Of a stretch of 64,000 nt of DNA, positions 17,379 through 26,182 are shown one piece after another. A program made the position numbers and the translations under genes. The notes under the pieces are model-generated. The model was not told the DNA's origin. It searched no databases and saw nothing but the letters and a program-made list of their open reading frames with translations. The number at the start of each line of letters is the position of its first letter. Position 1 is the stretch's first letter. The stretch is from Clostridium sp. (GTDB lineage: Bacteria; Bacillota; Clostridia; Clostridiales; Clostridiaceae): contig NZ_JAKVOI010000001.1 in NCBI RefSeq assembly GCF_022482905.1, forward strand, positions 1,985,958-2,049,957. The letters run 5' to 3'.

Positions 17379-19328
17379 TTATTCTTTTTTATAAAATTCA
17401 CACTCATAGCCATCAGCATTAAGAATCAGTCCTTTTGCCCATGCTGGTGTTTCACTCATAATCCTACATACTTCTTCTACAGAAGATATTTTATTTTGTA
17501 CTTCTATTACCACTTCATCATGAACGTGCATTACAATTTCAAATCCATGGGCAGCTAATTTAAGCATTGCTTCTGCTAAAATATCACGGCTAATTGCCTG
17601 AACAATATTCTCTGCAAACTTAGAACCATAACTTTCTATTCGTTCCCATTTTTTCGTGCCGCCAACACCTTCATAGGTGACAGACTCACCACCGAATCTG
17701 TTCTCTCCAATAAGAGGTTTCACATATGCAAGCCTTCTTCCACTTGGCAGCTTAATAAATAGAATTCCACTTTGATAAAAAATTCCGATACCATATATCT
17801 CAATTGGCTGTTTTGTTTTTACTACAGTTTTTACTGCACGGTCTATCTTCCACCACAGAGAAGTTATATTAGGATTAGAATTTCTCCACGCATTGACGAT
17901 AGGTTTTAATTCATCTTCAGCAAATCCCATTTGAACTGCTCCCATTGCTTTAAGTGCTCCTACTGAGCCGCCATAGCCTAAGGCTAATTCTGCTATTTTA
18001 CCTTTCTGCCTTAAATGCCCGTTAATACCATTTTTTTCAACAGGAACATTAAACATCTGTGATGCTGAGGCACAATATATATCTCCACCACCTGCAAATA
18101 CATCCATTCTCCATCTCTCACCAGCAAGCCACGCAATAACACGAGCCTCAATTGCAGAAAAATCTGCTACAATAAACCTACTCCCATACATTGGTATAAA
18201 AGCTGTTCTAATTAATTCTGACAGCACACTTGGAATACTGTCATAAAGTAAATCTAAAGCTGTAAAGTTTCCATCTTTCACTAAAGAACGAGCCTGTTTT
18301 AAATCTGGAAGATGATTTTGAGGCAGGTTTTGCACCTGGATTAGCCTTCCAGAATATCTGCCTGTTCTATTTGCACCATAAAACTGAATTAAACCTCTAG
18401 CTCTGCTGTCTCTACAAACCACATTTCCCATTGCTGTATATTTCTTTACGCTGCTCTTTGCAAGCTTCTGCCTAATTGAAAGCACCTCATGTATTTCTCC
18501 ATCTGAATCTTCAAGCAACTCCGAAACTACTGCCTTAGAAAGAGAATCTGTTTTCATACCTTGCTCAAGGAGCCAATCCTTTAATTGTGCAGGAGAATTA
18601 GGGTTTTCAAGACCAGTTAATTTCTTTGCTTTTTCAATATTTTCTGTTTTGAATTTTTCATCGCAGGAAATTGCCTGTCTTACAAAATCCATATCAAGAT
18701 TAATACCACAGTCATTGATTATCTGGTCTAAGCGGTAATTCTTCCACTCGCTTTTTGATACAGGAAATTTAGATAATTTATTTTGTATTGCCATTTCTGT
18801 TTCCACATCACGCTTGTTATAGGAGATGAACGTTTCCCATTTTTGTATATCATGCTGTGGTAAATTACTAGTACGACCCCCGTTAGATTTTGTTGGGGTG
18901 CAGGGAATACAAAAATATTTAATTAGATTTTTACCTTCTGATAATTTTTGTTTTTCAAGACCCAATACCGCTCCAACACCCTCAAGGGATAATGGAAGTC
19001 CTAGAGTTGCCGCCCATACCATGGTGCAGTGCCATGACTTTGGTGAAAGATAAGTACCTGCTTTCATACCAAGCCACTTTGATAAGCATATTCTTTCAAA
19101 CTGTGCGTTGAATGCCCATTTAATAACAGAATCATCAGTAAGAGCATTTATAATTTCAATTGGAATTTTCTCACCTCCAGCAAGTTCAATCACCTTCACC
19201 TCTCCTCCATCTGCTGAATATCCAAACAGAAGAATGTCAAAATCCTCACTCTCGGCATAACGGTATACACCTGACTTTTGAAGATTGACACTGGAAAAAG
19301 TCTCAATGTCTATTGAAATAAATTTCAT
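17379..19328 (-). CDS. Phage family A DNA polymerase
   Basis: 649 aa with an N-terminal DEDD 3'-5' exonuclease (FISIDIETFSS, Asp/Glu ligands) and a Pol I-type polymerase domain. Motif A is DFSAIEARVIAWLAGE, motif B is LRQKGKIAELALGYGG, and motif C is HVHDEVVIEV. There is no 5'-3' exonuclease domain, as usual for phage enzymes. It is the replicative polymerase of the prophage, working with the SSB-like DUF2815 protein encoded just upstream and the VapE primase downstream. Confidence 0.96.
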   Translation of the reverse strand: MKFISIDIETFSSVNLQKSGVYRYAESEDFDILLFGYSADGGEVKVIELAGGEKIPIEIINALTDDSVIKWAFNAQFERICLSKWLGMKAGTYLSPKSWHCTMVWAATLGLPLSLEGVGAVLGLEKQKLSEGKNLIKYFCIPCTPTKSNGGRTSNLPQHDIQKWETFISYNKRDVETEMAIQNKLSKFPVSKSEWKNYRLDQIINDCGINLDMDFVRQAISCDEKFKTENIEKAKKLTGLENPNSPAQLKDWLLEQGMKTDSLSKAVVSELLEDSDGEIHEVLSIRQKLAKSSVKKYTAMGNVVCRDSRARGLIQFYGANRTGRYSGRLIQVQNLPQNHLPDLKQARSLVKDGNFTALDLLYDSIPSVLSELIRTAFIPMYGSRFIVADFSAIEARVIAWLAGERWRMDVFAGGGDIYCASASQMFNVPVEKNGINGHLRQKGKIAELALGYGGSVGALKAMGAVQMGFAEDELKPIVNAWRNSNPNITSLWWKIDRAVKTVVKTKQPIEIYGIGIFYQSGILFIKLPSGRRLAYVKPLIGENRFGGESVTYEGVGGTKKWERIESYGSKFAENIVQAISRDILAEAMLKLAAHGFEIVMHVHDEVVIEVQNKISSVEEVCRIMSETPAWAKGLILNADGYECEFYKKE

Positions 19329-19404
19329 ATAAATACCATCCTTTCAAAAGCAAACAAGGCAGCAGAAAATATCCTCCGCCACCTCGTCTTTATATTTATT
19401 TTTC

Positions 19405-19953
19405 TTATGCTAAAAAATCATCATCTTCCACAGTTGTGAAATCATCAGCTGCATTTGTTCTGCCGCCTAAAACCTCGCCATCCTTAATCTTTTGAATATT
19501 GCCAAGTCCACAAGCAACACCCTTATTTCCATTACTGTTAAAAGCGTAGAAATTTAAAGACACTCTTGCGTAGCATCCGCTATACACTTCATTGCGGTCA
19601 AGGATAGGTCTTACTGCCTTATCCACAATCTGAGGTGCAGTTATACTATTTGCATTTACAAAATAATGTCCTTTATATGCCTCATCATCACGCTCTGCGT
19701 CACCATCTCTTAAAGGCAGTTTAATAGCTGCTTTATTTGGTTTTTTACCACCAAACTTTGAAATTCCTTCTTCAATTGCTGCATCTATTGCTGCATTAAC
19801 AGCATTGATAGTTTCTGTATCCGTCTTAGGGATAAGTACTGATACGCTGTATTTTTCAGCACCCCCATTAATTGATGCCGGTTCCCAGCCGTGAAAGTAG
19901 CTTAGACGTGTATTTACACTTGTAACAACCTTAGTTTTGCTTTGATTTATCAT
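19405..19953 (-). CDS. DUF2815 ssDNA-binding protein
   Basis: 182 aa from the ATG at 19953, chosen because GGAGG lies nine bases upstream. The family is DUF2815, with an OB-like core (TRLSYFHGWEPASINGG, YSVSVLIPKTD, NEVYSGCYARVSLNFYAFN). It ends in an acidic tail, TTVEDDDFLA, like the partner-binding tips of SSB proteins. It overlaps the DUF2800 gene by 23 bp. A single-strand binding or annealing role with the DUF2800 nuclease is the accepted inference. Confidence 0.85.
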   Translation of the reverse strand: MINQSKTKVVTSVNTRLSYFHGWEPASINGGAEKYSVSVLIPKTDTETINAVNAAIDAAIEEGISKFGGKKPNKAAIKLPLRDGDAERDDEAYKGHYFVNANSITAPQIVDKAVRPILDRNEVYSGCYARVSLNFYAFNSNGNKGVACGLGNIQKIKDGEVLGGRTNAADDFTTVEDDDFLA

Positions 19954-21094
19954 AATTTTCATCCTCCATAATTTCATTAAATTCGTTATTTGCATTTGAT
20001 GTATTCATAGCCGTTCTTTTATCTGTAATTGGAACCAATATCGGCTTTCCCGGTGGTTTATATATGAGGTCACCAAGAATTTTCTTAAATTGTTTCTTAC
20101 CCATCAGTTTCTGCATTTCCGTAATCGTAATAAGTCTCTGATGGAATATGTCCTTGTAGCCATTTGCCTTAGCTGCATCTGCCACAGCATCTTCATTTTT
20201 ATACTTGCGATTAGAGCGACCTTCGACTACTTTAAATCCACTCCACTGTTTACCATGGTTGATGGCAGCATCTGTGGCATATGCCATAATTTCATTTGCC
20301 CATTTAGTTAAGTCAGGTATCTTATGAAGAATTTCTTCTACCTCCATATCCGTTAAAAGTGGTGGAAGCATGAATTCAGCCTTTGCAAGTTCCAATTTTG
20401 CCTCTGCTCTTGCACGACATTTTACTGATGCTTTGCAAAAAGTACACCATTCTCCAGGTAGGTATTCTCCCTCACCATTTATAGCCATCTGAGCCTTTGG
20501 CTTTAGTTCATTTTCTGCCCAATCCTTTAATTCTTCCACTAAAATTGTCCATGTTCTGATATTTTCCCTGCGTGGCTGAAATATGGTCATGGATACTTCC
20601 TTAATGTCATAAAGACTATCATAGATTTCCAAAGCACCCAGTGCATACAGTTTCATCTGTGAATTATCTACTGCATCTACCAAAACTCCCATGCCATATT
20701 TAAAATCAATAATATGGAGTTTCTCATCAGCAATAATAATACAGTCACCTGTCCCAAAACCCTGCGGCACATAACAAGAAAAATCTAATTTCTGTTCTAT
20801 AAGTACCAGTGGATCACTGCAGCATTGTTTTGATATTTCCAACTGCTCCATTACAAAATCCACATAATTATCTGTGTATTCCTCCATATCATCAGAATCA
20901 TAGTTTGAAATAGGTCTTTTACTCCTCATCCTAAGTGCTTTGCGAAGTTTATGCTCACAAAGAGCATGGGCGGCACTGCCTTCTGCAGCCGCTGTGCTTT
21001 CTTTACCTTCAAATTCAAATTCCAGTCTTGCCGATGGCAGGCAGTTGAGCCACCTATGTGATCCTGATGCAGAAAGTATCGCATGATTACCCAT
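19931..21094 (-). CDS. DUF2800 RecB-like nuclease
   Basis: 387 aa beginning MGNHAILSASGSHRWLNCLPSARLE, the DUF2800 start. RecB-type PD-(D/E)xK residues appear in GTGDCIIIADEKLHIIDFKYGMG. A Cys cluster (WCTFCKASVKCRARAE plus the early NCLP Cys) is consistent with a 4Fe-4S cluster as in Cas4/AddB-like nucleases. It likely processes DNA ends for recombination-dependent replication with DUF2815. Confidence 0.88.
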   Translation of the reverse strand: MGNHAILSASGSHRWLNCLPSARLEFEFEGKESTAAAEGSAAHALCEHKLRKALRMRSKRPISNYDSDDMEEYTDNYVDFVMEQLEISKQCCSDPLVLIEQKLDFSCYVPQGFGTGDCIIIADEKLHIIDFKYGMGVLVDAVDNSQMKLYALGALEIYDSLYDIKEVSMTIFQPRRENIRTWTILVEELKDWAENELKPKAQMAINGEGEYLPGEWCTFCKASVKCRARAEAKLELAKAEFMLPPLLTDMEVEEILHKIPDLTKWANEIMAYATDAAINHGKQWSGFKVVEGRSNRKYKNEDAVADAAKANGYKDIFHQRLITITEMQKLMGKKQFKKILGDLIYKPPGKPILVPITDKRTAMNTSNANNEFNEIMEDENYDKSKQN

Positions 21095-21428
21095 TTACAA
21101 GTTCCTCCGCATCTTTCAAAATATCAGCATAATAATTAGGCTCAATCTCACTTAGTTTTGCCGCACCATATTTATGAATAATTTCACGCACCTTGGCAGT
21201 CATGCCAGCTTGACTCTTTTCTGCAAGGACAGCCCTTACATCCTCAAGCTTAATTTTCTTATCAGCTGACTTTGCTGTTTTCTTTAGTTCTGCCTCTTTA
21301 ACCGGAGCAGGTTTCTTATCTTTATCTGCAGGTTCGCTTTCTGCCATTGCATCACAAACAGCCTGCAGGCTGTCTGCCAAGGATCGCATATCTGAAACCA
21401 CATCAAGCAGCAGCCTGATTTCACTCAC
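21087..21428 (-). CDS. Small phage early protein, often mislabelled rrp5
   Basis: 113 aa from the GTG at 21428, which follows AAAGGAGGTGAAAGCT. The first part is a helical segment, SEIRLLLDVVSDMRSLADSLQAVCDAM. A charged Lys/Pro linker leads to a C-terminal DVRAVLAEKSQAGMTAKVREIIHKYGAAKLSEIEP helical bundle. Similar clostridial phage proteins are recorded as rRNA biogenesis protein rrp5, a label I would not trust. It overlaps DUF2800 and the 68-aa gene by eight bases each. Confidence 0.75.
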   Translation of the reverse strand: MSEIRLLLDVVSDMRSLADSLQAVCDAMAESEPADKDKKPAPVKEAELKKTAKSADKKIKLEDVRAVLAEKSQAGMTAKVREIIHKYGAAKLSEIEPNYYADILKDAEELVNG

Positions 21429-21627
21429 AGCTTTCACCTCCTTTAAGTTCACGGATTTCCACGGTTTCAACCGAATCACCCGGTGCAAGAACAAGTACAT
21501 TCACTTTTTCACCGAAAAGAAAATTTAACAATCTTTTACGGATTTGCATTGTACCACTCTCAATAACAGGATTAGGGTTATCGCTTGGATGTGCAATGTT
21601 GATACATACTTTATGTTTTAAACTCAT
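21421..21627 (-). CDS. Small phage early protein, 68 aa
   Basis: 68 aa beginning MSLKHKVCINIAHPSDN behind AGAAAGGAGC, ending GESCE. A basic centre (MQIRKRLLNFLFGEK) is followed by beta-like VNVLVLAPGDSVETVEIREL. It is the first gene of the DUF2800-DUF2815-polymerase operon. No known function. Confidence 0.65.
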   Translation of the reverse strand: MSLKHKVCINIAHPSDNPNPVIESGTMQIRKRLLNFLFGEKVNVLVLAPGDSVETVEIRELKGGESCE

Positions 21628-21660
21628 AGCTTTTGCTCCTTTCTGAAGGGCTTTATTTAC

Positions 21661-21709
21661 CCTCTGTCCATATGCAAAAAATCTAGGGGAATCGAACCCC
21701 TTTTTTTGA
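21661..21709 (-). repeat. Copy A of the diverged leader repeat, with T-arm-like hairpin
   Basis: On the minus strand AGGGG-TTCGATT-CCCCT (21685-21701) forms a 5-bp stem with a 7-nt loop exactly like a tRNA T-arm. It is followed by AGATTTTTTGCATATGGACAGAGG. The element lies between the sigma-like gene and the early operon and is repeated, diverged, before the Rha gene. No D-arm or anticodon arm is present, so it is not a tRNA. Confidence 0.6.
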
Positions 21710-21743
21710 AAACTTTATTTAAGAGGATTTTAGCCCCCATTTT

Positions 21744-22235
21744 TCAGATTTTTTTACTAAGGTTGTCATAAATCCTTTTTAGGCGGTTTCTAATAGCTGC
21801 TTCACTAACGCCTTCCTCAGCCGCAATAGAAACATTGGTACGCTTTTCATAGAATACTTTTTTGATTAGTTCCTTCTGCTGAGGTTTTAAAGTTTCAATA
21901 GCTGCTCTTAGCCTGTCTATCTTTTCCGCATGCTCAGTTTCTTCAATGGATTGGATAATACTTTCCAATGGGTTAGAATCATTATCAGTAAGATAGGCAT
22001 TACGATCAGCTGCATCATCCTGATTCTTATCATGATAGGCATCAATGTGCATTGGAGTATGATAGTTCTCACGGCGATTAGCATCTACTTCTGCATCATC
22101 CAAATTATGTAGAGTAGCAATGATAGCATCTGTTACACCATTCTTATTTGGCACGATTTTTATTGTCTCTCCATCAGCTGAGTAATAAATATAATTTGTT
22201 CTGTTCTTTTTGCTTGTTTTGTAATTTCTTAACAT
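21744..22235 (-). CDS. Sigma-70-family phage regulator
   Basis: 163 aa from the ATG at 22235, preceded by AAAGGATGCACTT. An acidic middle segment leads to a clear sigma region 4 helix-turn-helix, IETLKPQQKELIKKVFYEKRTNVSIAAEEGVSEAAIRNRLKRIYDNL. There is no region 2, so it probably redirects host polymerase as an activator rather than acting as a full sigma factor. It is placed at the head of the early operon behind a structured leader. Confidence 0.8.
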   Translation of the reverse strand: MLRNYKTSKKNRTNYIYYSADGETIKIVPNKNGVTDAIIATLHNLDDAEVDANRRENYHTPMHIDAYHDKNQDDAADRNAYLTDNDSNPLESIIQSIEETEHAEKIDRLRAAIETLKPQQKELIKKVFYEKRTNVSIAAEEGVSEAAIRNRLKRIYDNLSKKI

Positions 22236-22285
22236 AAGTGCATCCTTTCCGCCGAACTGCATTGGCAGCAAAGGATACAAAAATA

Positions 22286-22311
22286 GGTCTGTGCCTCGAA
22301 GTACACAGACC
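22286..22311 (-). terminator. Leader hairpin before the sigma-like gene
   Basis: Perfect 8-bp arms GGTCTGTG and CACAGACC enclose a 10-nt loop and are followed on the minus strand by TATTTTTG. It lies about 50 nt before the start codon. It could be an attenuator controlling the regulator gene, with a second small hairpin (AGTCC/GGACT, about 22370-22383) just upstream. Confidence 0.6.
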
Positions 22312-22467
22312 CTTTGTCCTGAAAATGAGCGCAACAAGGTAAGGTACTTCTTATTGCACCACCACAGTCCTTGCGGACTGGATCGAGACAATATGATGTA
22401 TCCTTTGCCCTTATTGCAAATCAGGCATTTGATATTTTTTTGTAGACAAGGAATGGTCTAATTCTTG

Positions 22468-22617
22468 CTAACTACGAAGAACCTTTCCTTCGTCTATCAT
22501 TATTGTAAGTGAGAATTGGACAGCCTTGGCGGACACCTCATGCCCGTTAATTTCAGGCTCAAAATGACGCTTTTCCCCACAAAAACACCTAAAAACAACA
22601 ATAAAAAAGCCATACAC
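22468..22617 (-). CDS. Possible 49-aa leader protein
   Basis: A minus-strand frame with GTG start at 22617 ends at the TAG at 22468-22470. The C-terminal 35 residues look coding (HFEPEINGHEVSAK then QFSLTIMIDEGKVLRS), while the first 12 are hydrophobic. No good ribosome binding site is visible and a terminator-like hairpin overlaps the start. It may be a fragment or a conserved leader peptide of the sigma operon. Unassigned. Confidence 0.3.
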   Translation of the reverse strand: MYGFFIVVFRCFCGEKRHFEPEINGHEVSAKAVQFSLTIMIDEGKVLRS

Positions 22618-22645
22618 AAACCCTTAAAAGGATTCATGTATGGCT
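22606..22645 (-). terminator. Terminator after the ImmA-like gene (distal)
   Basis: Arms GCCATACA and TGTATGGC are separated by about 20 nt and followed on the minus strand by TTTTTT. It is a second stop signal behind the ImmA-like gene. Confidence 0.6.
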
Positions 22646-22661
22646 CATATATTTAATAACT

Positions 22662-22691
22662 AAAAAAACGGACATCCCGTGTCCGCTTTTT
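22662..22691. terminator. Bidirectional terminator after the ImmA-like gene
   Basis: CGGACA-TCCCG-TGTCCG (22669-22685) is flanked by A7 on the left and T5 on the right. It stands 20 nt behind the stop of the ImmA-like gene. Confidence 0.85.
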
Positions 22692-22709
22692 CAAAAATAT
22701 TTTGATTTT

Positions 22710-24578
22710 TTATAATGGCTCTGCGCCATGTTTCTGTAAAAACATTCTAATCTCATCCATCGATTTTGGATATAGGTGAGTCAATGCAAAATCATACCAG
22801 ATATGACTATTGTTATTGAAGTTCAATGAAAATGGAGAATTGCGAATTATATGACTGCTAATTTTAGGTGGTAGATGAAGTCCAAGGCAAATTAAAACTA
22901 TGGAATTAATAGATCCCTGTTCTTCCCCATTAACGATTCTTCTTATGGTGCGCTCATTGACCATTATTTCCTCTGCTAATTCGTTATAAGTTACTTTTCT
23001 CCACTTACGCACCATTTTAAGAGAGCTGGTATAGCTATTTGATAATTCATTATAGACTCGTATTTCTTCCGCTATTGTATCAGCTAGTAATTGGGCCTTC
23101 TTTTCTGGAGCCGCATACTCAAAGCCATTACAATATTTTATATCAAAATCAATATTTGATGTCTTATCACGATTGAGAAAACATTCAGTATAGTATCTTT
23201 CCCTACACCCAGTTTTGACTGATAACTCGAAAACCAAGCAGCACTCTTCCATATGGGTTCGTGCATAGTCAGTAAGTAGGGTCTGTCCAAATATATCCTG
23301 TATTATATATTTTGGGTGGTTTAAAACAAAGTGGGAATCTGCATATATATAACTTCCGTCCCTAACTAAAGCGGCCATTTCCGTATTGGTTATGCTTTGG
23401 ATGGCAGCATCCTCTGCACCTATAGAAAAGGTCTGATTTCTTTCAAGCGCACCCTTCTTAAATCTATGAGGCTTGACGTAGCGACCATCTATGTAAGTAA
23501 AGGTTCCGATTGCTTCCTCATATCCAGCATCAATCATACGGATTTTAGCTGCTAACCTTGACACACAGAAGAATGCTGCCAATGCATCAATAACTGGTTC
23601 CATTACATCTATAAGTTTAGATGTTCCAAGTTCAGTTCTAAACTGCTTGATAAATTCAAATGCCTTGGTCTTAAACATAATCAGCGGCATTTGAATCCTT
23701 GGTGCAAGTGCATTTGCCTGCCACTCCATCCAGTCAGTTGCATCTCTAATGTTATCTTTTATACCGCCTACTACTTGACACTTAATTTTACTAGCACTGC
23801 TGTTATATAATCGCTCCAATTCAAATGCTTTCCTATGTTTGTCCCAATGAACGCACTCGTGCACAATGGTGTTATTGACTGATCCAAGATTACGAAGGAA
23901 GTACGCTTTTGGATCCACAAATATAGTACTGGCATCCACATGGGTCTGCAGCATTTCATCGCTGTTTTTATCATAAAATTCTGCATCACAGTCATGAAAG
24001 TATATCTGTCCAAAAACAGAAAAATCCTTTGTAATCTCTCTCATTTCCACGACGAGGCCCATTTTTTCTGCCAACACTTGTGGTTCAACTGCCATTGGGG
24101 TTTTTAATGCTTCTGGGTAATGTCTGCGAAGGAAGTCTGCGGCAGCAGACTCTAGTTGTTCTCTATTAATGATAGGGACAAGAGAATCCGACATAGGTTT
24201 TAACTGTTTATTTTTGCTGGTATACTCTGTTACACTGGAGATTGTAAAATCATCCAAATTGCAATCCAGATCTCCAGAACACTTCAGCATAAACCACTGC
24301 CTGCAATTTTCGGATTCATCATAGTGATAATCTGACTCCCGGACCCCTAGTTCAGCTTCAACGGCAACATCAAATTCTATTTTCATATCTGGCAAGTCAT
24401 TAACGGATACAAACTTTACTTCTATATCTGATAATTCAATGCCACCAATATTTCGAACCTTGTATAGCCTTAAGTCCAAATCATCGTAGTTATCCGTGGT
24501 GTAACTTTGTATAGCAACAAATACTTCATTATAGAATCTATCTGCCACATAGTCTTTAAATGAACGATTACCTGCCAA
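22710..24578 (-). CDS. ImmA/IrrE-type metallopeptidase with C-terminal HTH
   Basis: 622 aa. An N-terminal region of about 140 residues with no match I recognise precedes an ImmA/IrrE peptidase domain with the zincin motif HECVH at 240-244. The C-terminus has a helix-turn-helix (YNELAEEIMVNERTIRRIVNGEEQ, about 515-540). ImmA/IrrE peptidases cleave repressors to switch element or stress genes. It is transcribed divergently from a small XRE regulator, from a back-to-back promoter region, which is the usual peptidase-repressor arrangement. It is larger than typical ImmA (about 150-250 aa). Whether it serves the prophage or the adjacent defence operon is open. Confidence 0.85.
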   Translation of the reverse strand: MAGNRSFKDYVADRFYNEVFVAIQSYTTDNYDDLDLRLYKVRNIGGIELSDIEVKFVSVNDLPDMKIEFDVAVEAELGVRESDYHYDESENCRQWFMLKCSGDLDCNLDDFTISSVTEYTSKNKQLKPMSDSLVPIINREQLESAAADFLRRHYPEALKTPMAVEPQVLAEKMGLVVEMREITKDFSVFGQIYFHDCDAEFYDKNSDEMLQTHVDASTIFVDPKAYFLRNLGSVNNTIVHECVHWDKHRKAFELERLYNSSASKIKCQVVGGIKDNIRDATDWMEWQANALAPRIQMPLIMFKTKAFEFIKQFRTELGTSKLIDVMEPVIDALAAFFCVSRLAAKIRMIDAGYEEAIGTFTYIDGRYVKPHRFKKGALERNQTFSIGAEDAAIQSITNTEMAALVRDGSYIYADSHFVLNHPKYIIQDIFGQTLLTDYARTHMEECCLVFELSVKTGCRERYYTECFLNRDKTSNIDFDIKYCNGFEYAAPEKKAQLLADTIAEEIRVYNELSNSYTSSLKMVRKWRKVTYNELAEEIMVNERTIRRIVNGEEQGSINSIVLICLGLHLPPKISSHIIRNSPFSLNFNNNSHIWYDFALTHLYPKSMDEIRMFLQKHGAEPL

Positions 24579-24788
24579 AGCACTTCCTCCTCACCCCATA
24601 TGAAATTAATATCTTTAATAATTTTCATTGTTTCAAACATTCAAGCATTAGTTTATAGGTAAATTATAGCATATATTACACCTATCTCAATGTTTATTTT
24701 GCATTCATGAATTTTAATTGTTATATCGCTAATTTTGTGATAAACTTTATTTTGTAACTAAAATGAGTAACTAAGGTGAGGTGGCATT
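24579..24788. promoter_or_regulatory. Divergent promoter region, ImmA-like versus XRE operon
   Basis: Minus-strand promoter: TTGAGA (24685-24690), 16-nt spacer, TATAAT (24663-24668), spanned by an inverted repeat TAGGT...ACCTA. Plus-strand promoter: TTGTTA (24718-24723), 17-nt spacer, TAAACT (24741-24746), followed by two GTAACTAA words at about 24755 and 24769 that may be operator half-sites for the XRE protein. Confidence 0.6.
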
Positions 24789-25004
24789 ATGTCCATAAGT
24801 TATAAAAAACTTTGGAAACTTCTAATTGATAGAGACATGAAAAAAAAGGACTTAAGAGAAGCCGCTGGTATTAGTACTGCTTCAATGGCTAAACTCGGAA
24901 AAAACGAGAATGTTAATACTGACATTTTAATAAAAGTATGTAAGGCTCTTAACTGTGATATTTCAGATATTATGGAAATTAAAAAAACTGAGGAAACCCA
25001 TTAA
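24789..25004 (+). CDS. Small XRE/Cro-type HTH regulator
   Basis: 71 aa, essentially one helix-turn-helix domain (SYKKLWKLLIDRDMKKKDLREAAGISTASMAKLGKNENVNTDILIKVCKALNCDISDIMEI). This YozG-like type is common as the first gene of RM and other defence operons. The start follows AAGGTGAGGTGGCATT. It is 18 bp ahead of the PLD nuclease gene and probably autoregulates this operon, perhaps under control of the divergent peptidase. Confidence 0.85.
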   Translation: MSISYKKLWKLLIDRDMKKKDLREAAGISTASMAKLGKNENVNTDILIKVCKALNCDISDIMEIKKTEETH

Positions 25005-25022
25005 TCACAAAGGAGTGAGCTA

Positions 25023-26171
25023 ATGAAACTGTTGTATTCAGATATCCTGCCCCTTGCTACATTACAGGGTCAAGAAACAATTATTGACTGTTTTAACGAA
25101 CAAATTGCAAAGTCAGACCGAGTTGAAATTGCAGTTGGATACATCTCCCGTGTAGCATTGGAAGAACTAGGCCGCCTGGTCGAAGAACTCAATATATCCA
25201 GTATATGCCTTACTATTGGTATGTACTTCATCGAAGGAATGCCGGAAGGATCATACAATGCTGCGCTTGAACTGAATAAAAAATGGAGAGAGGCAGGCAT
25301 TGGCGAAATTAAGATTGTAAAGGCATTTAAATACCACGGTAAATTATACTGTTTCTATAAAGATGGACAGCCTTTTTCAGCTATCATTGGTTCTGCAAAC
25401 TTAGGTGTAATCAAATTAGATGCGAATAACCGCCGACAGTATGAAATCTCATCAATTACTGATGATGCTGCTGAATGCAGAGAAACTGCAGATTTTATAG
25501 AGAGGCTAAAAATGCAGAATTGCTCAGATAATATTGCCAGCATAACGGGAATGCCAATAATCAGGGAAATTAACACATCACTTAGCGGCATTGATATGGT
25601 AACACAAATTCCCCAAACTGGTGTACAGCTTTATGCACAGCATAAAACAGGTGTTTCTTTTGTGTTGCCGTTAAAAGTTCCTGCTTACAAAGAGCGGCAC
25701 ATGGACGATGGCAAGCATTTCACGAAATCAAATATTAATGTTAGCTATGCCGCACCAAGAAGCAGGAGAAAATCCCGTGATTGGTATGAGACCCAGCTGA
25801 CCGTGAGCAAAGAGATAACTCGTTCCAAGGGATACCCTGAAAAGAACAAAATTTTCTTTGTTGTTACCGATGACGGCTATTGGTTTAAAGCTCATACTAC
25901 AAGTGATGGCAATAAACAGTTCAGCGCTGTTGGCGATGAACTTATTCTTGGCCGTTGGATTAAGGGCAGACTTGCAGCTGCAGGACTTGTAACACCTGTA
26001 AATGATACCCAAGCTGATACAGACCGTAAGGGCATGATTACGAAAGAAATGCTGCAGGCATATGGCTGCAATAGCCTTGTACTTTCTAAAACTGACCAGA
26101 AAGCATTGGACGAAGACGGCTCTGAACTTGATGTATGGGTTTTATCATTTGAAACAACTACTAAAAAATGA
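25023..26171 (+). CDS. PLD-fold restriction nuclease with B3-like C-terminus (R1)
   Basis: 382 aa. The N-terminal phospholipase D-like nuclease has one HxK motif (YHGKLYCFYKD, His105 and Lys107) followed by IIGSANLG, the NgoFVII/BfiI arrangement that works as a dimer and needs no metal. The C-terminal part (about 210-382) has FFVVTDDGYWFKA...LGRWIKGRLAAAG...ITKEMLQAYG, matching the paralogue encoded two genes on; in BfiI this position is a B3-like DNA-recognition domain. It is likely a cleavage subunit of the RM-like system. The ribosome binding site is AAAGGAGTGAGCTA. Confidence 0.8.
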   Translation: MKLLYSDILPLATLQGQETIIDCFNEQIAKSDRVEIAVGYISRVALEELGRLVEELNISSICLTIGMYFIEGMPEGSYNAALELNKKWREAGIGEIKIVKAFKYHGKLYCFYKDGQPFSAIIGSANLGVIKLDANNRRQYEISSITDDAAECRETADFIERLKMQNCSDNIASITGMPIIREINTSLSGIDMVTQIPQTGVQLYAQHKTGVSFVLPLKVPAYKERHMDDGKHFTKSNINVSYAAPRSRRKSRDWYETQLTVSKEITRSKGYPEKNKIFFVVTDDGYWFKAHTTSDGNKQFSAVGDELILGRWIKGRLAAAGLVTPVNDTQADTDRKGMITKEMLQAYGCNSLVLSKTDQKALDEDGSELDVWVLSFETTTKK

Positions 26172-26182
26172 GAGGTGCGGCT

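Noticed and set aside
21685-21701. T-arm-like hairpin as part of a tRNA gene
   Set aside because: No acceptor, D or anticodon arm can be folded around it, and the following DNA is a gene leader; it is treated as a repeat element instead.
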